Below are positions 52,491 to 61,359 of a stretch of 64,000 nt of DNA, in pieces (the stretch's first letter is position 1; every line of letters begins with the position of its first letter). Source of the stretch: Rodentibacter haemolyticus (GTDB lineage Bacteria; Pseudomonadota; Gammaproteobacteria; Enterobacterales; Pasteurellaceae); NCBI RefSeq assembly GCF_015356115.1, contig NZ_CP063056.1, positions 2,356,001 through 2,420,000 of the forward strand, in the 5' to 3' direction. The notes beneath the pieces are model-generated. The model ran no database searches, was not told the origin of the DNA, and saw only the letters and a program-made list of their open reading frames with translations. The position numbers and the translations under genes were made by a program.

Positions 52491-52810
52491 ATGGGCATAA
52501 ATTTCACAAAACTACTTTAAGTAACTAGAAGAATAAATGAATTACTACCAGCAACATAGACTGCGATAGAGTTTAGAAGGTTAAAATGGATAGCCTACCC
52601 CAAAATAATGGTTGAGCAAATTTATTATGTCGAAAAAAGTAAATATAGTGTGAAAATAGCAGTGTCCTCGGTAAAATTTAAAGGAAAAGAAATACCTTCC
52701 GCGAGGAAAGGCATAAAATTTGAATATGGCTTTTAGCCGATTTCAACACCGTTGTGCAACGGCCACATAATAGCGTAAAATCTCTTTGAATTTTAACCGC
52801 ACTTTTCAGA
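52491..52810. other. Island right edge, no gene seen
   Basis: About 320 bp without a convincing reading frame. A weak minus-strand hairpin (CCTTCC/GGAAAGG at 52694-52710, then T-rich) may end yhbY transcription. At 52749-52775, CGTTGTGCAACGG followed by CCACATAATAGCG matches, inverted, the ends of the MITE-like elements at 40225 and 16943. An uptake core lies at 52796. Confidence 0.5.
52765..52775. repeat. Right end motif of the island-flanking inverted repeat
   Basis: ACATAATAGCG, exact reverse complement of 43016-43026. The adjoining GTTGTGCAACGG matches the GTTGCACAA of the element end at 40225 in inverted orientation, giving about 22 of 26 identical bases. Confidence 0.65.
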
Positions 52811-53110
52811 TTACTTACGGGGAAGTTGAATTTTTGCTTCTTCTGTTGGGCGATAAAGCACCAAAACATGACCGATGGTTTGAACTTGAGCCGCATTGGT
52901 TTCGCGTACAATGGCATCAATAATTAATTGTTTTGTTTCACGATCGGCACCTGCGATTTTTACTTTGATCAGTTCGTGATGATCAAGGGCGTTTTCAATT
53001 TCGGCTAGAACCCCTTCGGTTAAGCCGTTACCGCCAAGCATAACCACTGGGTTTAGATGATGTGCAAGACCTTTTAAAAATTGTTTTTGTTTGGTTGATA
53101 AGGTTGTCAT
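52811..53110 (-). CDS. yhbY: Ribosome-associated RNA-binding protein YhbY
   Basis: 99-residue CRS1-YhbY domain protein that binds pre-50S particles. Typical LSTKQKQFLKGLAHHLNPVV-type start, then GGNGLTEGVLAEIENALDHHELIKVKI, the RNA-binding GxxG-like loop, and a short basic C terminus. Divergent from rlmE, as in E. coli. Confidence 0.94.
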   Translation of the reverse strand: MTTLSTKQKQFLKGLAHHLNPVVMLGGNGLTEGVLAEIENALDHHELIKVKIAGADRETKQLIIDAIVRETNAAQVQTIGHVLVLYRPTEEAKIQLPRK

Positions 53111-53263
53111 AAGGAATCCTATAAAAATAAATACGAATAATAAAAAAGAGCGGTCAGAAAAAACAAAGTTTTTAGTGTTTTAGACTCTACAAGTCTTGAA
53201 TTCGGCAGATTGTACCCAAATATAGGCGAAACGCCTACAAAAATAATACAAAAGATAGAAATT

Positions 53264-53893
53264 ATGGGAAAGAAAAAACGTTCGGCGAGTTCTTCTCGTT
53301 GGTTAAACGAACATTTTAAAGATCCGTTCGTGCAAAAAGCACATAAGCAAAAATTGCGTTCTCGTGCTTATTTTAAACTGGATGAAATTCAACAAACGGA
53401 TAGATTATTCAAACCCGGTATGACAATCGTTGATCTTGGTGCAGCACCGGGGGGGTGGTCGCAGTATGTGGTAAGCCAAATTGGTGGTAGGGGGCGTGTC
53501 ATTGCTTGCGATATTTTAGAAATGGATCCGATTGTCGGTGTTGATTTTTTACAAGGTGATTTTCGTGATGAAAATGTGCTAAATGCACTTTTAGCACGTG
53601 TAGGCGAAGATAAAGTAGATGTGGTGATGTCCGATATGGCGCCGAATTTCAGCGGTATGCCTTCGGTGGATATTCCACGTGCAATGTATTTGGTGGAGCT
53701 CGCCTTAGATATGTGCAAACAAGTGTTGGCAACGAAAGGCGGTTTTGTGGTGAAGGTATTCCAAGGTGAAGGCTTTGATGAATATTTAAAAGAGATCCGT
53801 TCTCTTTTTAATGTCGTAAAAGTGCGTAAACCGGAGGCTTCACGTGGGCGTTCACGTGAGGTTTATATTGTTGCGACAGGCTATAAAGGCTAA
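53264..53893 (+). CDS. rlmE: 23S rRNA 2'-O-ribose U2552 methyltransferase RlmE
   Basis: Also known as FtsJ/RrmJ. 209 residues from ATG 53264 (MGKKKRSASSSRWLNEHFKD); an in-frame upstream start at 53210 adds an atypical leader. The SAM-binding motif is DLGAAPGGWSQY, and the K-D-K-E catalytic tetrad is expected in RAYFKLDE, SDMAPN, VVKVFQGEG and the C-terminal REVY. Precedes ftsH, the universal gamma-proteobacterial order. Confidence 0.96.
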   Translation: MGKKKRSASSSRWLNEHFKDPFVQKAHKQKLRSRAYFKLDEIQQTDRLFKPGMTIVDLGAAPGGWSQYVVSQIGGRGRVIACDILEMDPIVGVDFLQGDFRDENVLNALLARVGEDKVDVVMSDMAPNFSGMPSVDIPRAMYLVELALDMCKQVLATKGGFVVKVFQGEGFDEYLKEIRSLFNVVKVRKPEASRGRSREVYIVATGYKG

Positions 53894-53973
53894 TTGCTTT
53901 GATAGCTTTTCATCATTGACAATATATAGTATCTTGTGACAATTTTATTAACTTAGAAAAGGCAGGTTAGACT

Positions 53974-55869
53974 TTGAACGATATGGTCAAAAATTTGGTA
54001 CTCTGGATTGTGGTAGCGGTTGTTATGATGACGGCTTATCAGAGTTTCAATTCTTCTTCGGTGGAAAACTCAACCGATTACACGACCTTTGTTTATGATG
54101 TAAGCAATGGTCAAGTGAAGGAGGCGCGTTTTGATACCAATGAAATTACGGTAACAAAAAATGACGGCTCAAAATATATGACCGTGATGCCGCCATTGGA
54201 AGACAAGAAATTACTTGATGATTTATTGAGTAAAAAAGTGAAAGTAGAAGGTACACCGTTTGAAAAACGTAGCTTTATTTCACAAATTTTAATTTCTTGG
54301 TTCCCAATGTTATTCCTTGTGGGCGTGTGGATCTTCTTTATGCGTCAAATGCAAGGCGGTGGCGGTAAAGCCATGAGCTTCGGGAAAAGCCGAGCCAAAA
54401 TGTTAAGTCAAGATCAAATCAAAGTAACTTTTGCCGATGTCGCAGGTTGTGATGAAGCGAAAGAAGAAGTGGGTGAAATCGTTGATTTCTTGCGTGATCC
54501 AAGCAAATTCCAAAACTTAGGCGGTAAAATTCCTAAAGGTATTTTGATGGTAGGGCCTCCGGGTACCGGTAAAACCTTGTTAGCAAAAGCGATAGCGGGC
54601 GAGGCGAAAGTACCATTTTTCACCATTTCGGGTTCTGACTTTGTGGAAATGTTTGTCGGGGTTGGGGCTTCTCGTGTTCGTGATATGTTTGAACAAGCGA
54701 AGAAAAATGCACCTTGTTTGATTTTTATTGATGAAATTGATGCGGTAGGTCGCCAACGTGGAGCCGGTTTAGGTGGTGGTCATGACGAACGTGAACAAAC
54801 GCTTAACCAAATGCTTGTTGAAATGGATGGCTTCGGCGGGAATGACGGCGTGATTGTCATTGCTGCGACTAACCGTCCGGACGTATTAGACCCGGCTTTA
54901 ACGCGTCCGGGGCGTTTTGACCGCCAAGTTGTGGTCGGACTTCCTGATGTGAAGGGGCGTGAGCAAATTTTACGGGTACATATGCGTAAAGTGCCATTGG
55001 CTGATGATGTCGATGCCATGACCTTGGCGCGCGGAACACCGGGTTATTCCGGAGCGGATTTAGCAAACTTAGTTAATGAAGCGGCATTATTTGCTGCCCG
55101 CAATAATAAACGTACCGTTTCGATGCTTGAGTTTGAAAAAGCGAAAGACAAAATCAATATGGGGCCTGAACGTCGCACAATGATTATGACGGAGAAACAA
55201 AAAGAATCTACCGCTTATCATGAGGCAGGTCATGCAATTGTAGGGTATTTAGTTCCTGAACATGATCCTGTACATAAAGTGACGATTATTCCTCGTGGTC
55301 GTGCATTGGGTGTCACTTTCTTCCTGCCGGAAGGTGATCAAGTTAGTATCAGTCAAAAACAATTGGAAAGTAAACTTTCAACCCTTTATGCGGGGCGTTT
55401 GGCCGAAGATTTGATTTACGGTGAAGAAAATATTTCTACCGGCGCATCAAATGATATTAAAGTGGCAACCAATATTGCGCGCAATATGGTGACTCAATGG
55501 GGATTCTCCGACAAACTCGGTCCAATTCTCTATTCTGAAGATGAAGGGGAAGTGTTCTTAGGTCGTTCCATGGCGAAAGCAAAACATATGTCGGATGAAA
55601 CCGCACATGTCATAGATGAAGAGATTCGTGCGATCGTTACACGAAACTATGAGCGTGCAAGACAGATACTTGTCGACAATATGGATATTTTACACGCAAT
55701 GAAAGATGCGTTAGTGAAATATGAAACAATCGAAGAAGTACAAATTAAACAATTAATGAACCGAGAACCGGTTACCCCGCCTTCAGGTTGGGAGGAACCG
55801 AGAATGTCGCAAGCCGCTTATTCAAATAATACGGAGAATAAGCCGGAAAGCGCGGTTGAAAAATCGTAA
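53974..55869 (+). CDS. ftsH: ATP-dependent zinc metalloprotease FtsH
   Basis: Inner-membrane AAA+ protease degrading LpxC, sigma-32 and damaged membrane proteins. 631 residues: N-terminal transmembrane helix (LVLWIVVAVVMMTAYQ), periplasmic domain, second helix (ILISWFPMLFLVGVWIFFM), Walker A GPPGTGKT, Walker B FIDEIDA, SRH region RPGRFDRQ and the zinc site HEAGH. The start is TTG at 53974 with AGG seven bases upstream; ATG 53983 is the alternative. Ends in a clear terminator; folP, its usual neighbour, is 5.5 kb away. Confidence 0.96.
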   Translation: MNDMVKNLVLWIVVAVVMMTAYQSFNSSSVENSTDYTTFVYDVSNGQVKEARFDTNEITVTKNDGSKYMTVMPPLEDKKLLDDLLSKKVKVEGTPFEKRSFISQILISWFPMLFLVGVWIFFMRQMQGGGGKAMSFGKSRAKMLSQDQIKVTFADVAGCDEAKEEVGEIVDFLRDPSKFQNLGGKIPKGILMVGPPGTGKTLLAKAIAGEAKVPFFTISGSDFVEMFVGVGASRVRDMFEQAKKNAPCLIFIDEIDAVGRQRGAGLGGGHDEREQTLNQMLVEMDGFGGNDGVIVIAATNRPDVLDPALTRPGRFDRQVVVGLPDVKGREQILRVHMRKVPLADDVDAMTLARGTPGYSGADLANLVNEAALFAARNNKRTVSMLEFEKAKDKINMGPERRTMIMTEKQKESTAYHEAGHAIVGYLVPEHDPVHKVTIIPRGRALGVTFFLPEGDQVSISQKQLESKLSTLYAGRLAEDLIYGEENISTGASNDIKVATNIARNMVTQWGFSDKLGPILYSEDEGEVFLGRSMAKAKHMSDETAHVIDEEIRAIVTRNYERARQILVDNMDILHAMKDALVKYETIEEVQIKQLMNREPVTPPSGWEEPRMSQAAYSNNTENKPESAVEKS

Positions 55870-55890
55870 GATTTTGAGCCATAGAATAAA

Positions 55891-55917
55891 AGCCTTCCTC
55901 GTCGGGAAGGTTTTTTT
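55891..55917 (+). terminator. Terminator after ftsH
   Basis: CCTTCC and GGAAGG pair around TCGTCG and are followed by a T7 run. Confidence 0.9.
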
Positions 55918-56057
55918 ATGTTTTAAGGTGAATTTAATCAAATATTTTTGTCATCAAACCGATAACAAATAATGTATTGGTTTTTCATCTTTTTTCAGGG
56001 GGGGATAAAACAATCGTCAGTTTACAAGAAGCCATTGCTACTTTATGACTATTTGAA

Positions 56058-56975
56058 CTATGATTTTATAGCATATTTCGCGCCCTCGAATTTTCTTAAT
56101 AACATATCTAAAATATGATCTTCTATTTGGCTATAATTACTTTTTTTCAGACGACAAAGCGTTACTTTCCATTTTATTGGCTCCTCAATACGGCGGCAAA
56201 TAAACTCTGTTGAAGGGAATTGTTCGGCAATAGGTAGGGGCAAAATCGTAAGTAATTCGGAATTTGATTTTACAGCACTTAATAAATAATCCCACGAGCT
56301 GGACTGCGTAATAATTTGAGGATAAATGTTATAACGTTCAAAGGCTTCTTTTAATAAATGATGAATCATAAAAGATTGATCAAATAACACCATCTTTTCA
56401 TGATTAAGATCTTGCCAAGTTAATATTTCTTTTTGTGCTAAACGGTGTCGTGGTGAAAAAAAGACTGATAGTTCCGAAGCATGGATTTCAAAAGAATCAA
56501 TCAATGTTCTAGGAATTTTCTCAGGATAAAGCAGGACTGCAAAATCAATTTTATCCAGCAATAATTCACTTTTTAAAACAAAAGCCCCTGTTTCTTGAAC
56601 ACTAAACCGAATATTAGGATTATCTAAGATTAAACTTGGTATTACCTCAGAAAATAGCATAGATAAGATTAATGGCGGAATACCTATACGAATATGCCCA
56701 TTAATTTCTTTACTAATATGATGTAGATTCGTATGCATATCATGATATCTTTTCAAAATATCTTTGGCATCACGATAATAGTTTTCACCTATGTAAGTCA
56801 GCCCTGCAATTTTTCCTTGTGAACGCTTAAATAAGGCAATCCCTTCCCGTTGTTCAAATTCATTTATCATAATACTTAGGGCAGGCTGTGAAATGTAGAG
56901 ATGTTGTGAGGCACGGCTTAGATTGAAGCCGTTGTCAACAATTGAAATGAAATAACGCAGATGTTTGATATCCAT
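56058..56975 (-). CDS. LysR-type regulator, likely of the ato operon
   Basis: 305-residue LysR-family protein. N-terminal winged helix-turn-helix MDIKHLRYFISIVDNGFNLS with ASQHLYISQPALSIMINEFE; the rest is the periplasmic-binding-like effector domain (HIRIGIPPLILSML, VLFDQSFMIHHLL). Divergent from atoD across about 190 bp, the usual arrangement for a regulator of its neighbour. The inducer is probably a short-chain acid or CoA ester (inference). Lower GC than neighbours. Confidence 0.85.
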   Translation of the reverse strand: MDIKHLRYFISIVDNGFNLSRASQHLYISQPALSIMINEFEQREGIALFKRSQGKIAGLTYIGENYYRDAKDILKRYHDMHTNLHHISKEINGHIRIGIPPLILSMLFSEVIPSLILDNPNIRFSVQETGAFVLKSELLLDKIDFAVLLYPEKIPRTLIDSFEIHASELSVFFSPRHRLAQKEILTWQDLNHEKMVLFDQSFMIHHLLKEAFERYNIYPQIITQSSSWDYLLSAVKSNSELLTILPLPIAEQFPSTEFICRRIEEPIKWKVTLCRLKKSNYSQIEDHILDMLLRKFEGAKYAIKS

Positions 56976-57163
56976 AAAACTCTCCTATTTTTGACCGCAC
57001 TTTTACGTAATCTTTATTTTAGCAGACTATAAATTATATTTATACCATACTAAAAATTTGATATTTCCTTTCTTTTCGGTTTATTGCTAGATTTACCTCG
57101 TTACCTATCTCAAAATGAGTAGGTTTCTATAAATTCTTTTTATCAATATTTGGAGATGTCATT

Positions 57164-57820
57164 ATGTCTAAACATATTACGCTTTCTGAAATTAAACATC
57201 ATCTATTTGATGGTATGACTATTATGTCCGGTGGCTTTATGGGGGTTGGCACACCGGCACTATTAGTTCAGGCGATTTTAGATTCTCACATTAAGGATAT
57301 TACTCTTATTTGCAGTGATACTGCCACAATCGACACAGGAGTTGGACCTTTAATTACCAATAATCGTGTAAAAAAGGTAATTGCATCACATATTGGTACA
57401 AATCCTGAAACAGGAAAAAAAATGATTTCAGGAGAAATTGAAGTTGAGTTGGTTCCACAAGGGACTTTTGCTGAACGTATCCGAACTTTTGGTGCCGGGT
57501 TAGGCGGTGTGCTTACTCCAACAGGTGTTGGTACTGCCGTTGAGGAAGGAAAACAAAAAGTCCAAATTAATGGCGTGGACTACTTATTAGAAATGCCGTT
57601 GCAGGCAGATTTAGCAATTTTGAAAGCCTATCTTGCCGATGAAAGCGGTAATTTAATTTATCAAGGTGCAGAGAGGAATTTTAATCCTTTGATGGCACTT
57701 GCGGCAAAAACGGTTATTGCTGAAGTCGAACAAATTTTGCCGGTAGGAACACTCGATCCGAATCAAATTATGACACCTGCTACTTTAGTCGATTATCTGG
57801 TTACAGCCAAAGGAGAATAA
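57164..57820 (+). CDS. atoD: Acetate/acetoacetate CoA-transferase, alpha subunit
   Basis: Family I CoA-transferase subunit A, moving CoA from acetyl-CoA to acetoacetate or butyrate. 218 residues with the subunit-A signature MSGGFMGVGTPALLVQAI (about 21-38), ASHIGTNPETG and the FGAGLGGVLTPTGVGT stretch. Has GGAG upstream. First gene of atoDAEB; two bases separate it from atoA. Confidence 0.94.
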   Translation: MSKHITLSEIKHHLFDGMTIMSGGFMGVGTPALLVQAILDSHIKDITLICSDTATIDTGVGPLITNNRVKKVIASHIGTNPETGKKMISGEIEVELVPQGTFAERIRTFGAGLGGVLTPTGVGTAVEEGKQKVQINGVDYLLEMPLQADLAILKAYLADESGNLIYQGAERNFNPLMALAAKTVIAEVEQILPVGTLDPNQIMTPATLVDYLVTAKGE

Positions 57821-57822
57821 AA

Positions 57823-58500
57823 ATGAACGCAAAAGAACTTATCGCTCGTCGCATTGCAATGGAATTTAATGATGGAAATGTGGTTAATCTCGGGATTGGT
57901 TTACCAACCTTGGTAGCAAATTATGTACCTGATAATGTACATATCACTTTGCAATCAGAAAATGGCTTTTTAGGACTCACCGCTATAAATCCTGAGAATC
58001 CCCAAAAAAATGTTGTGAATGCTGGCGGACAACCCTGTGGTATTCAGCCCGATGGCGCATTCTTTGATAGTGCTTTTTCCTTTGCGTTGATTCGTGGCGG
58101 ACATGTAGATGTTTGCGTACTTGGGGGGCTTGAAGTGGATCAAGATGCAAATCTGGCTAACTGGATGGTACCGGGAAAAATGGTACCGGGTATGGGAGGC
58201 GCAATGGATTTAGTGACGGGTGCGAAAAAAGTTATTATCGGTATGGAACATTGCGCCAAGTCAGGAAATTCTAAGATTCTAAAAAAATGTACATTACCTT
58301 TAACGGCAAGAAAAAAGGTAAAAATGATCGTTACTGAACTGGCTGTATTCAGTTTTGTTGATAACAAACTTGTTTTGCAAGAACATGCGCCGGGTGTTTC
58401 CCTTGAAACGATTAAAGCGCGTACTGAAGCTGAATTTATTATTGCGCCTGATTTTAAAGAAATGGCAATTAGTACAAAAGGGATAACAGAAAATGATTAG
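57823..58500 (+). CDS. atoA: Acetate/acetoacetate CoA-transferase, beta subunit
   Basis: Catalytic partner of AtoD. 225 residues, with NLGIGLPTLVANYVP, the active-site glutamate in SENGFLG (residue about 46), and GGHVDVCVLGGLEVD. Overlaps atoE by 8 bases. Confidence 0.94.
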   Translation: MNAKELIARRIAMEFNDGNVVNLGIGLPTLVANYVPDNVHITLQSENGFLGLTAINPENPQKNVVNAGGQPCGIQPDGAFFDSAFSFALIRGGHVDVCVLGGLEVDQDANLANWMVPGKMVPGMGGAMDLVTGAKKVIIGMEHCAKSGNSKILKKCTLPLTARKKVKMIVTELAVFSFVDNKLVLQEHAPGVSLETIKARTEAEFIIAPDFKEMAISTKGITEND

Positions 58501-59836
58501 TCGAGTTTCCCGTTTGATGACGGCAGTTGTCAGTAAATATCTTCCTGATCCTTTAATTTTTGCTGTATTACTCACATTTGTTACCTTTATTTGTGCTTTG
58601 GGATTAACAGATAGCCAACCGATGCAATTAGTCAATATGTGGGGAGATGGCTTTTGGAATCTCCTTGGTTTTGGTATGCAAATGGCATTAATTGTAGTTA
58701 CGGGAAATGCCCTCGCAACTTCTCCGCAAATTAAAACATTCCTTGGTAAAACGGCATCTATAGCCAATACTCCGGCTCAAGGCGTTATGTTGGTCACATT
58801 TATGGGGGGATTAGCCTGTATCATAAATTGGGGATTTGGTTTAGTTGTTGGAGCTATGTTTGCAAAGGAAGTTGCAAGACGCATCAAAGGCACAGATTAC
58901 GCTTTATTAATTGCTTGTGCCTATATCGGTTTTATGACTTGGGGAGGTGGTTTTTCCGGGTCTATGCCATTGTTAGCCGCAACGCCGGGCAATCCTGTTG
59001 CTCATTTAATGGTTTCAGAAAATAATCCTCAGGGCATTATTCCTGCCTCTACAACCCTATTCTCCGTCTATAACTTATTCATTACAGTGACATTAGTTCT
59101 CTTATTGCCATTCATTACGTTAATGATGATGCCAAAAGATGGGAAAATTAAAACGGTCGATCCGAGTCTGCTTGCAGCTGACCCAAGTTTTAGTAAAAAA
59201 CTAGACGAAAATGCAACAATCGCCGAAAAAATGGAAGAAAGCCGTTTGATTGCTTATAGCATAGGTATATTGGGTTTTTCTTACCTCGGAATGCATTTCT
59301 GCGAAAAAGGGTTTAATCTCACGATCAACAATGTCAATTTCATTTTCTTATTAACCGGCATCGTACTGCATGGCTCACCAATGGCATATATGCGGGCAAT
59401 CCTTAATGCAACACGTAGTACAGCAGGAATTCTCATTCAATTTCCATTTTATGCGGGTGTTCAACTTATGATGGAACATTCCGGTTTGGGAGGGTTAATT
59501 ACAGAATTTTTCATCAATATTGCAAATAAAGAGAGTTTTCCTCTTTGGACATTCTTTAGCTCCGCCTTTATTAATTTTGCAGTTCCTTCCGGTGGAGGTC
59601 ACTGGGTTATTCAAGGGCCTTATGTTATCCCTGCGGCTCAAGCCTTAGGTGCGGATTTAGGCAAATCTACGATGGCAATTGCTTATGGAGAGCAATGGAT
59701 GAATATGGCGCAACCTTTTTGGGCATTACCGGCTTTGGGGATCGCCGGGTTAGGTGTAAGAGATATTATGGGATATTGTATGACCGCACTTATCTTCACC
59801 GCCCCTATTTTTATCATCGGTCTATATTTTTTCTAA
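58493..59836 (+). CDS. atoE: Short-chain fatty acid transporter AtoE
   Basis: 447-residue integral membrane protein of the AtoE/short-chain fatty acid transporter family with around eleven hydrophobic helices. Conserved stretches include LPDPLIFAVLLTFVTFI, INWGFGLVVGAMFAKEV, and FAVPSGGGHWVIQGPYVIPAAQ near the C terminus. Imports acetoacetate or butyrate-like acids. Coupled to atoA by overlap. Confidence 0.93.
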   Translation: MISRVSRLMTAVVSKYLPDPLIFAVLLTFVTFICALGLTDSQPMQLVNMWGDGFWNLLGFGMQMALIVVTGNALATSPQIKTFLGKTASIANTPAQGVMLVTFMGGLACIINWGFGLVVGAMFAKEVARRIKGTDYALLIACAYIGFMTWGGGFSGSMPLLAATPGNPVAHLMVSENNPQGIIPASTTLFSVYNLFITVTLVLLLPFITLMMMPKDGKIKTVDPSLLAADPSFSKKLDENATIAEKMEESRLIAYSIGILGFSYLGMHFCEKGFNLTINNVNFIFLLTGIVLHGSPMAYMRAILNATRSTAGILIQFPFYAGVQLMMEHSGLGGLITEFFINIANKESFPLWTFFSSAFINFAVPSGGGHWVIQGPYVIPAAQALGADLGKSTMAIAYGEQWMNMAQPFWALPALGIAGLGVRDIMGYCMTALIFTAPIFIIGLYFF

Positions 59837-59855
59837 TCATATAAAGGAGCAAATT

Positions 59856-61037
59856 ATGGAAAATGTTGTTATCGTTAGTGCTGCCCGAACACCAATTGGT
59901 AGCTTTCAAGGTGCATTATCTAGTATAAGTGCGGTCGATTTAGGCGCAATAGTTTTATCTGATGTGATGAAACGTGCTGATGTTGATAATGCTTTAGTAA
60001 ATGAAATTATGATGGGGAATGTACTGCAAGCAGGGACTGGACAAAATCCGGCTCGACAAGCTGCACTTAAAGCAAACATTCCACAAGAAATCCCCGCTTT
60101 TACGCTTAATAAAGTATGTGGTTCCGGTTTAAAAGCGGTAATGCTCGGTGCGCAATCGATTCGTGCGGGTGAGTCCGATATTGTTTTGGCAGGTGGAATG
60201 GAAAATATGAGCCAAGCCCCTTATATCCTTGATCCCCGTATTCGCTCCGGAATAAAAATGGGTAATTTTAATGTGCGGGATACCATGATAGAAGACGGTT
60301 TAACCTGTGCAACGAACGGCTATCATATGGGAATTACAGCTGAGAATATCGCAGAAAAATATGGTATTAGTCGCCAAGCACAAGATGAATTTGCACTCCG
60401 CTCACAAATGTTAGCCACAAAGGCGCAAAGTGAGGGACGTTTTGAAGCGGAAATTACACCGGTAACCGTATCTTCACGTAAAGGTGATACGATAATCACG
60501 CTGGATGAATATCCTAAATCAAATACTTCCTTAGAAGGGTTGGCTAAATTGCGCCCCGCATTTAAAAAAGAAGGAACGGTAACCGCAGGGAACGCTTCCG
60601 GTATCAATGATGGTGCAGCAGCTCTATTATTGATGAGTGAAGGCAAAGCAAAAGATCTCGGCATTACGCCTCTTGCCCGTATTCGCAGTTATGCCAGTGC
60701 GGGAGTTGAGCCGGCTTTAATGGGATTAGGTCCAATTCCTGCTACACAAAAAGCACTTACTAAAGCGGGCCTAAATCTTACGGATATTGGCTTAATCGAA
60801 GCTAATGAGGCTTTTGCTGCACAATGTCTTGCGGTTGCTCGAGAGCTCAAATTAGATATGGATAAAACAAATTTAAATGGTGGCGCAATTGCACTGGGAC
60901 ATCCTATCGGAGCAAGTGGTGCTCGAATTTTAGTCTCACTTCTATACAATATGATTGCCCGCCAACGGCAATTTGGGCTTGCAACACTTTGTATTGGTGG
61001 TGGGCAAGGTGTTGCGATCGTTATTGAGCAGATATAA
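59856..61037 (+). CDS. atoB: Acetyl-CoA acetyltransferase (thiolase)
   Basis: Cleaves acetoacetyl-CoA into two acetyl-CoA. 393 residues. Catalytic residues are in NKVCGSGLKAV (nucleophile Cys about 88), GGAIALGHPIGASGAR (His about 349) and CIGGGQG (acid/base Cys about 379). AAAGGAG precedes the start. Completes the pathway: uptake (AtoE), activation (AtoDA), cleavage (AtoB). Confidence 0.96.
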   Translation: MENVVIVSAARTPIGSFQGALSSISAVDLGAIVLSDVMKRADVDNALVNEIMMGNVLQAGTGQNPARQAALKANIPQEIPAFTLNKVCGSGLKAVMLGAQSIRAGESDIVLAGGMENMSQAPYILDPRIRSGIKMGNFNVRDTMIEDGLTCATNGYHMGITAENIAEKYGISRQAQDEFALRSQMLATKAQSEGRFEAEITPVTVSSRKGDTIITLDEYPKSNTSLEGLAKLRPAFKKEGTVTAGNASGINDGAAALLLMSEGKAKDLGITPLARIRSYASAGVEPALMGLGPIPATQKALTKAGLNLTDIGLIEANEAFAAQCLAVARELKLDMDKTNLNGGAIALGHPIGASGARILVSLLYNMIARQRQFGLATLCIGGGQGVAIVIEQI

Positions 61038-61062
61038 CCGATATATTTTTATTATTTAACAT

Positions 61063-61095
61063 AGGTGATCAAATTCGAAATTTGATCACCTTTAC
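61063..61095 (+). terminator. Probable terminator after atoB
   Basis: AGGTGATCAAATT and AATTTGATCACCT form a 13-bp stem with a very short loop, followed by TTTAC. The rest of 61096-61290 holds no gene that I can see. Confidence 0.65.
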
Positions 61096-61291
61096 AGAGG
61101 CTTTCTTAGTAAGAAAAACGAGACTTTTTGTGATCAGTAAAGACGTTAAATTTTTCACGTTAATCGGAAAAAATTCAAATTTATGTCAAATCTTTCCCTC
61201 GGTTAATCCCGTTTATTTCACTCTAATTCCTGATTTCTCATTTTAAGTAGATGGTAATCATCAGCGACTTACCGATTTACTGACTTATTTA

Positions 61292-61320
61292 TTCTTTTCT
61301 TTATCGGATTCCGTTATAAT
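61292..61320 (+). promoter_or_regulatory. Putative folP promoter
   Basis: Consensus -10 TATAAT at 61315-61320 with a weak -35 TTCTTT at 61292-61297 (17-base spacer). The predicted leader is only about 35 bases and ends in an uptake signal that abuts the start codon. Confidence 0.5.
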
Positions 61321-61359
61321 TTGCCGGTTTAAATTCACCTTAAAAATTAACCGCACTTT

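Noticed and set aside
43016..52775. Island as a DISARM or BREX system
   Set aside because: No DUF1998 (DrmB), phospholipase D-type DrmC, PglZ or BrxL-like protein is encoded; only the methylase and SNF2 elements overlap with DISARM.
58300..58767. 155-codon minus-strand frame over atoA/atoE
   Set aside because: Antisense to two overlapping conserved genes.
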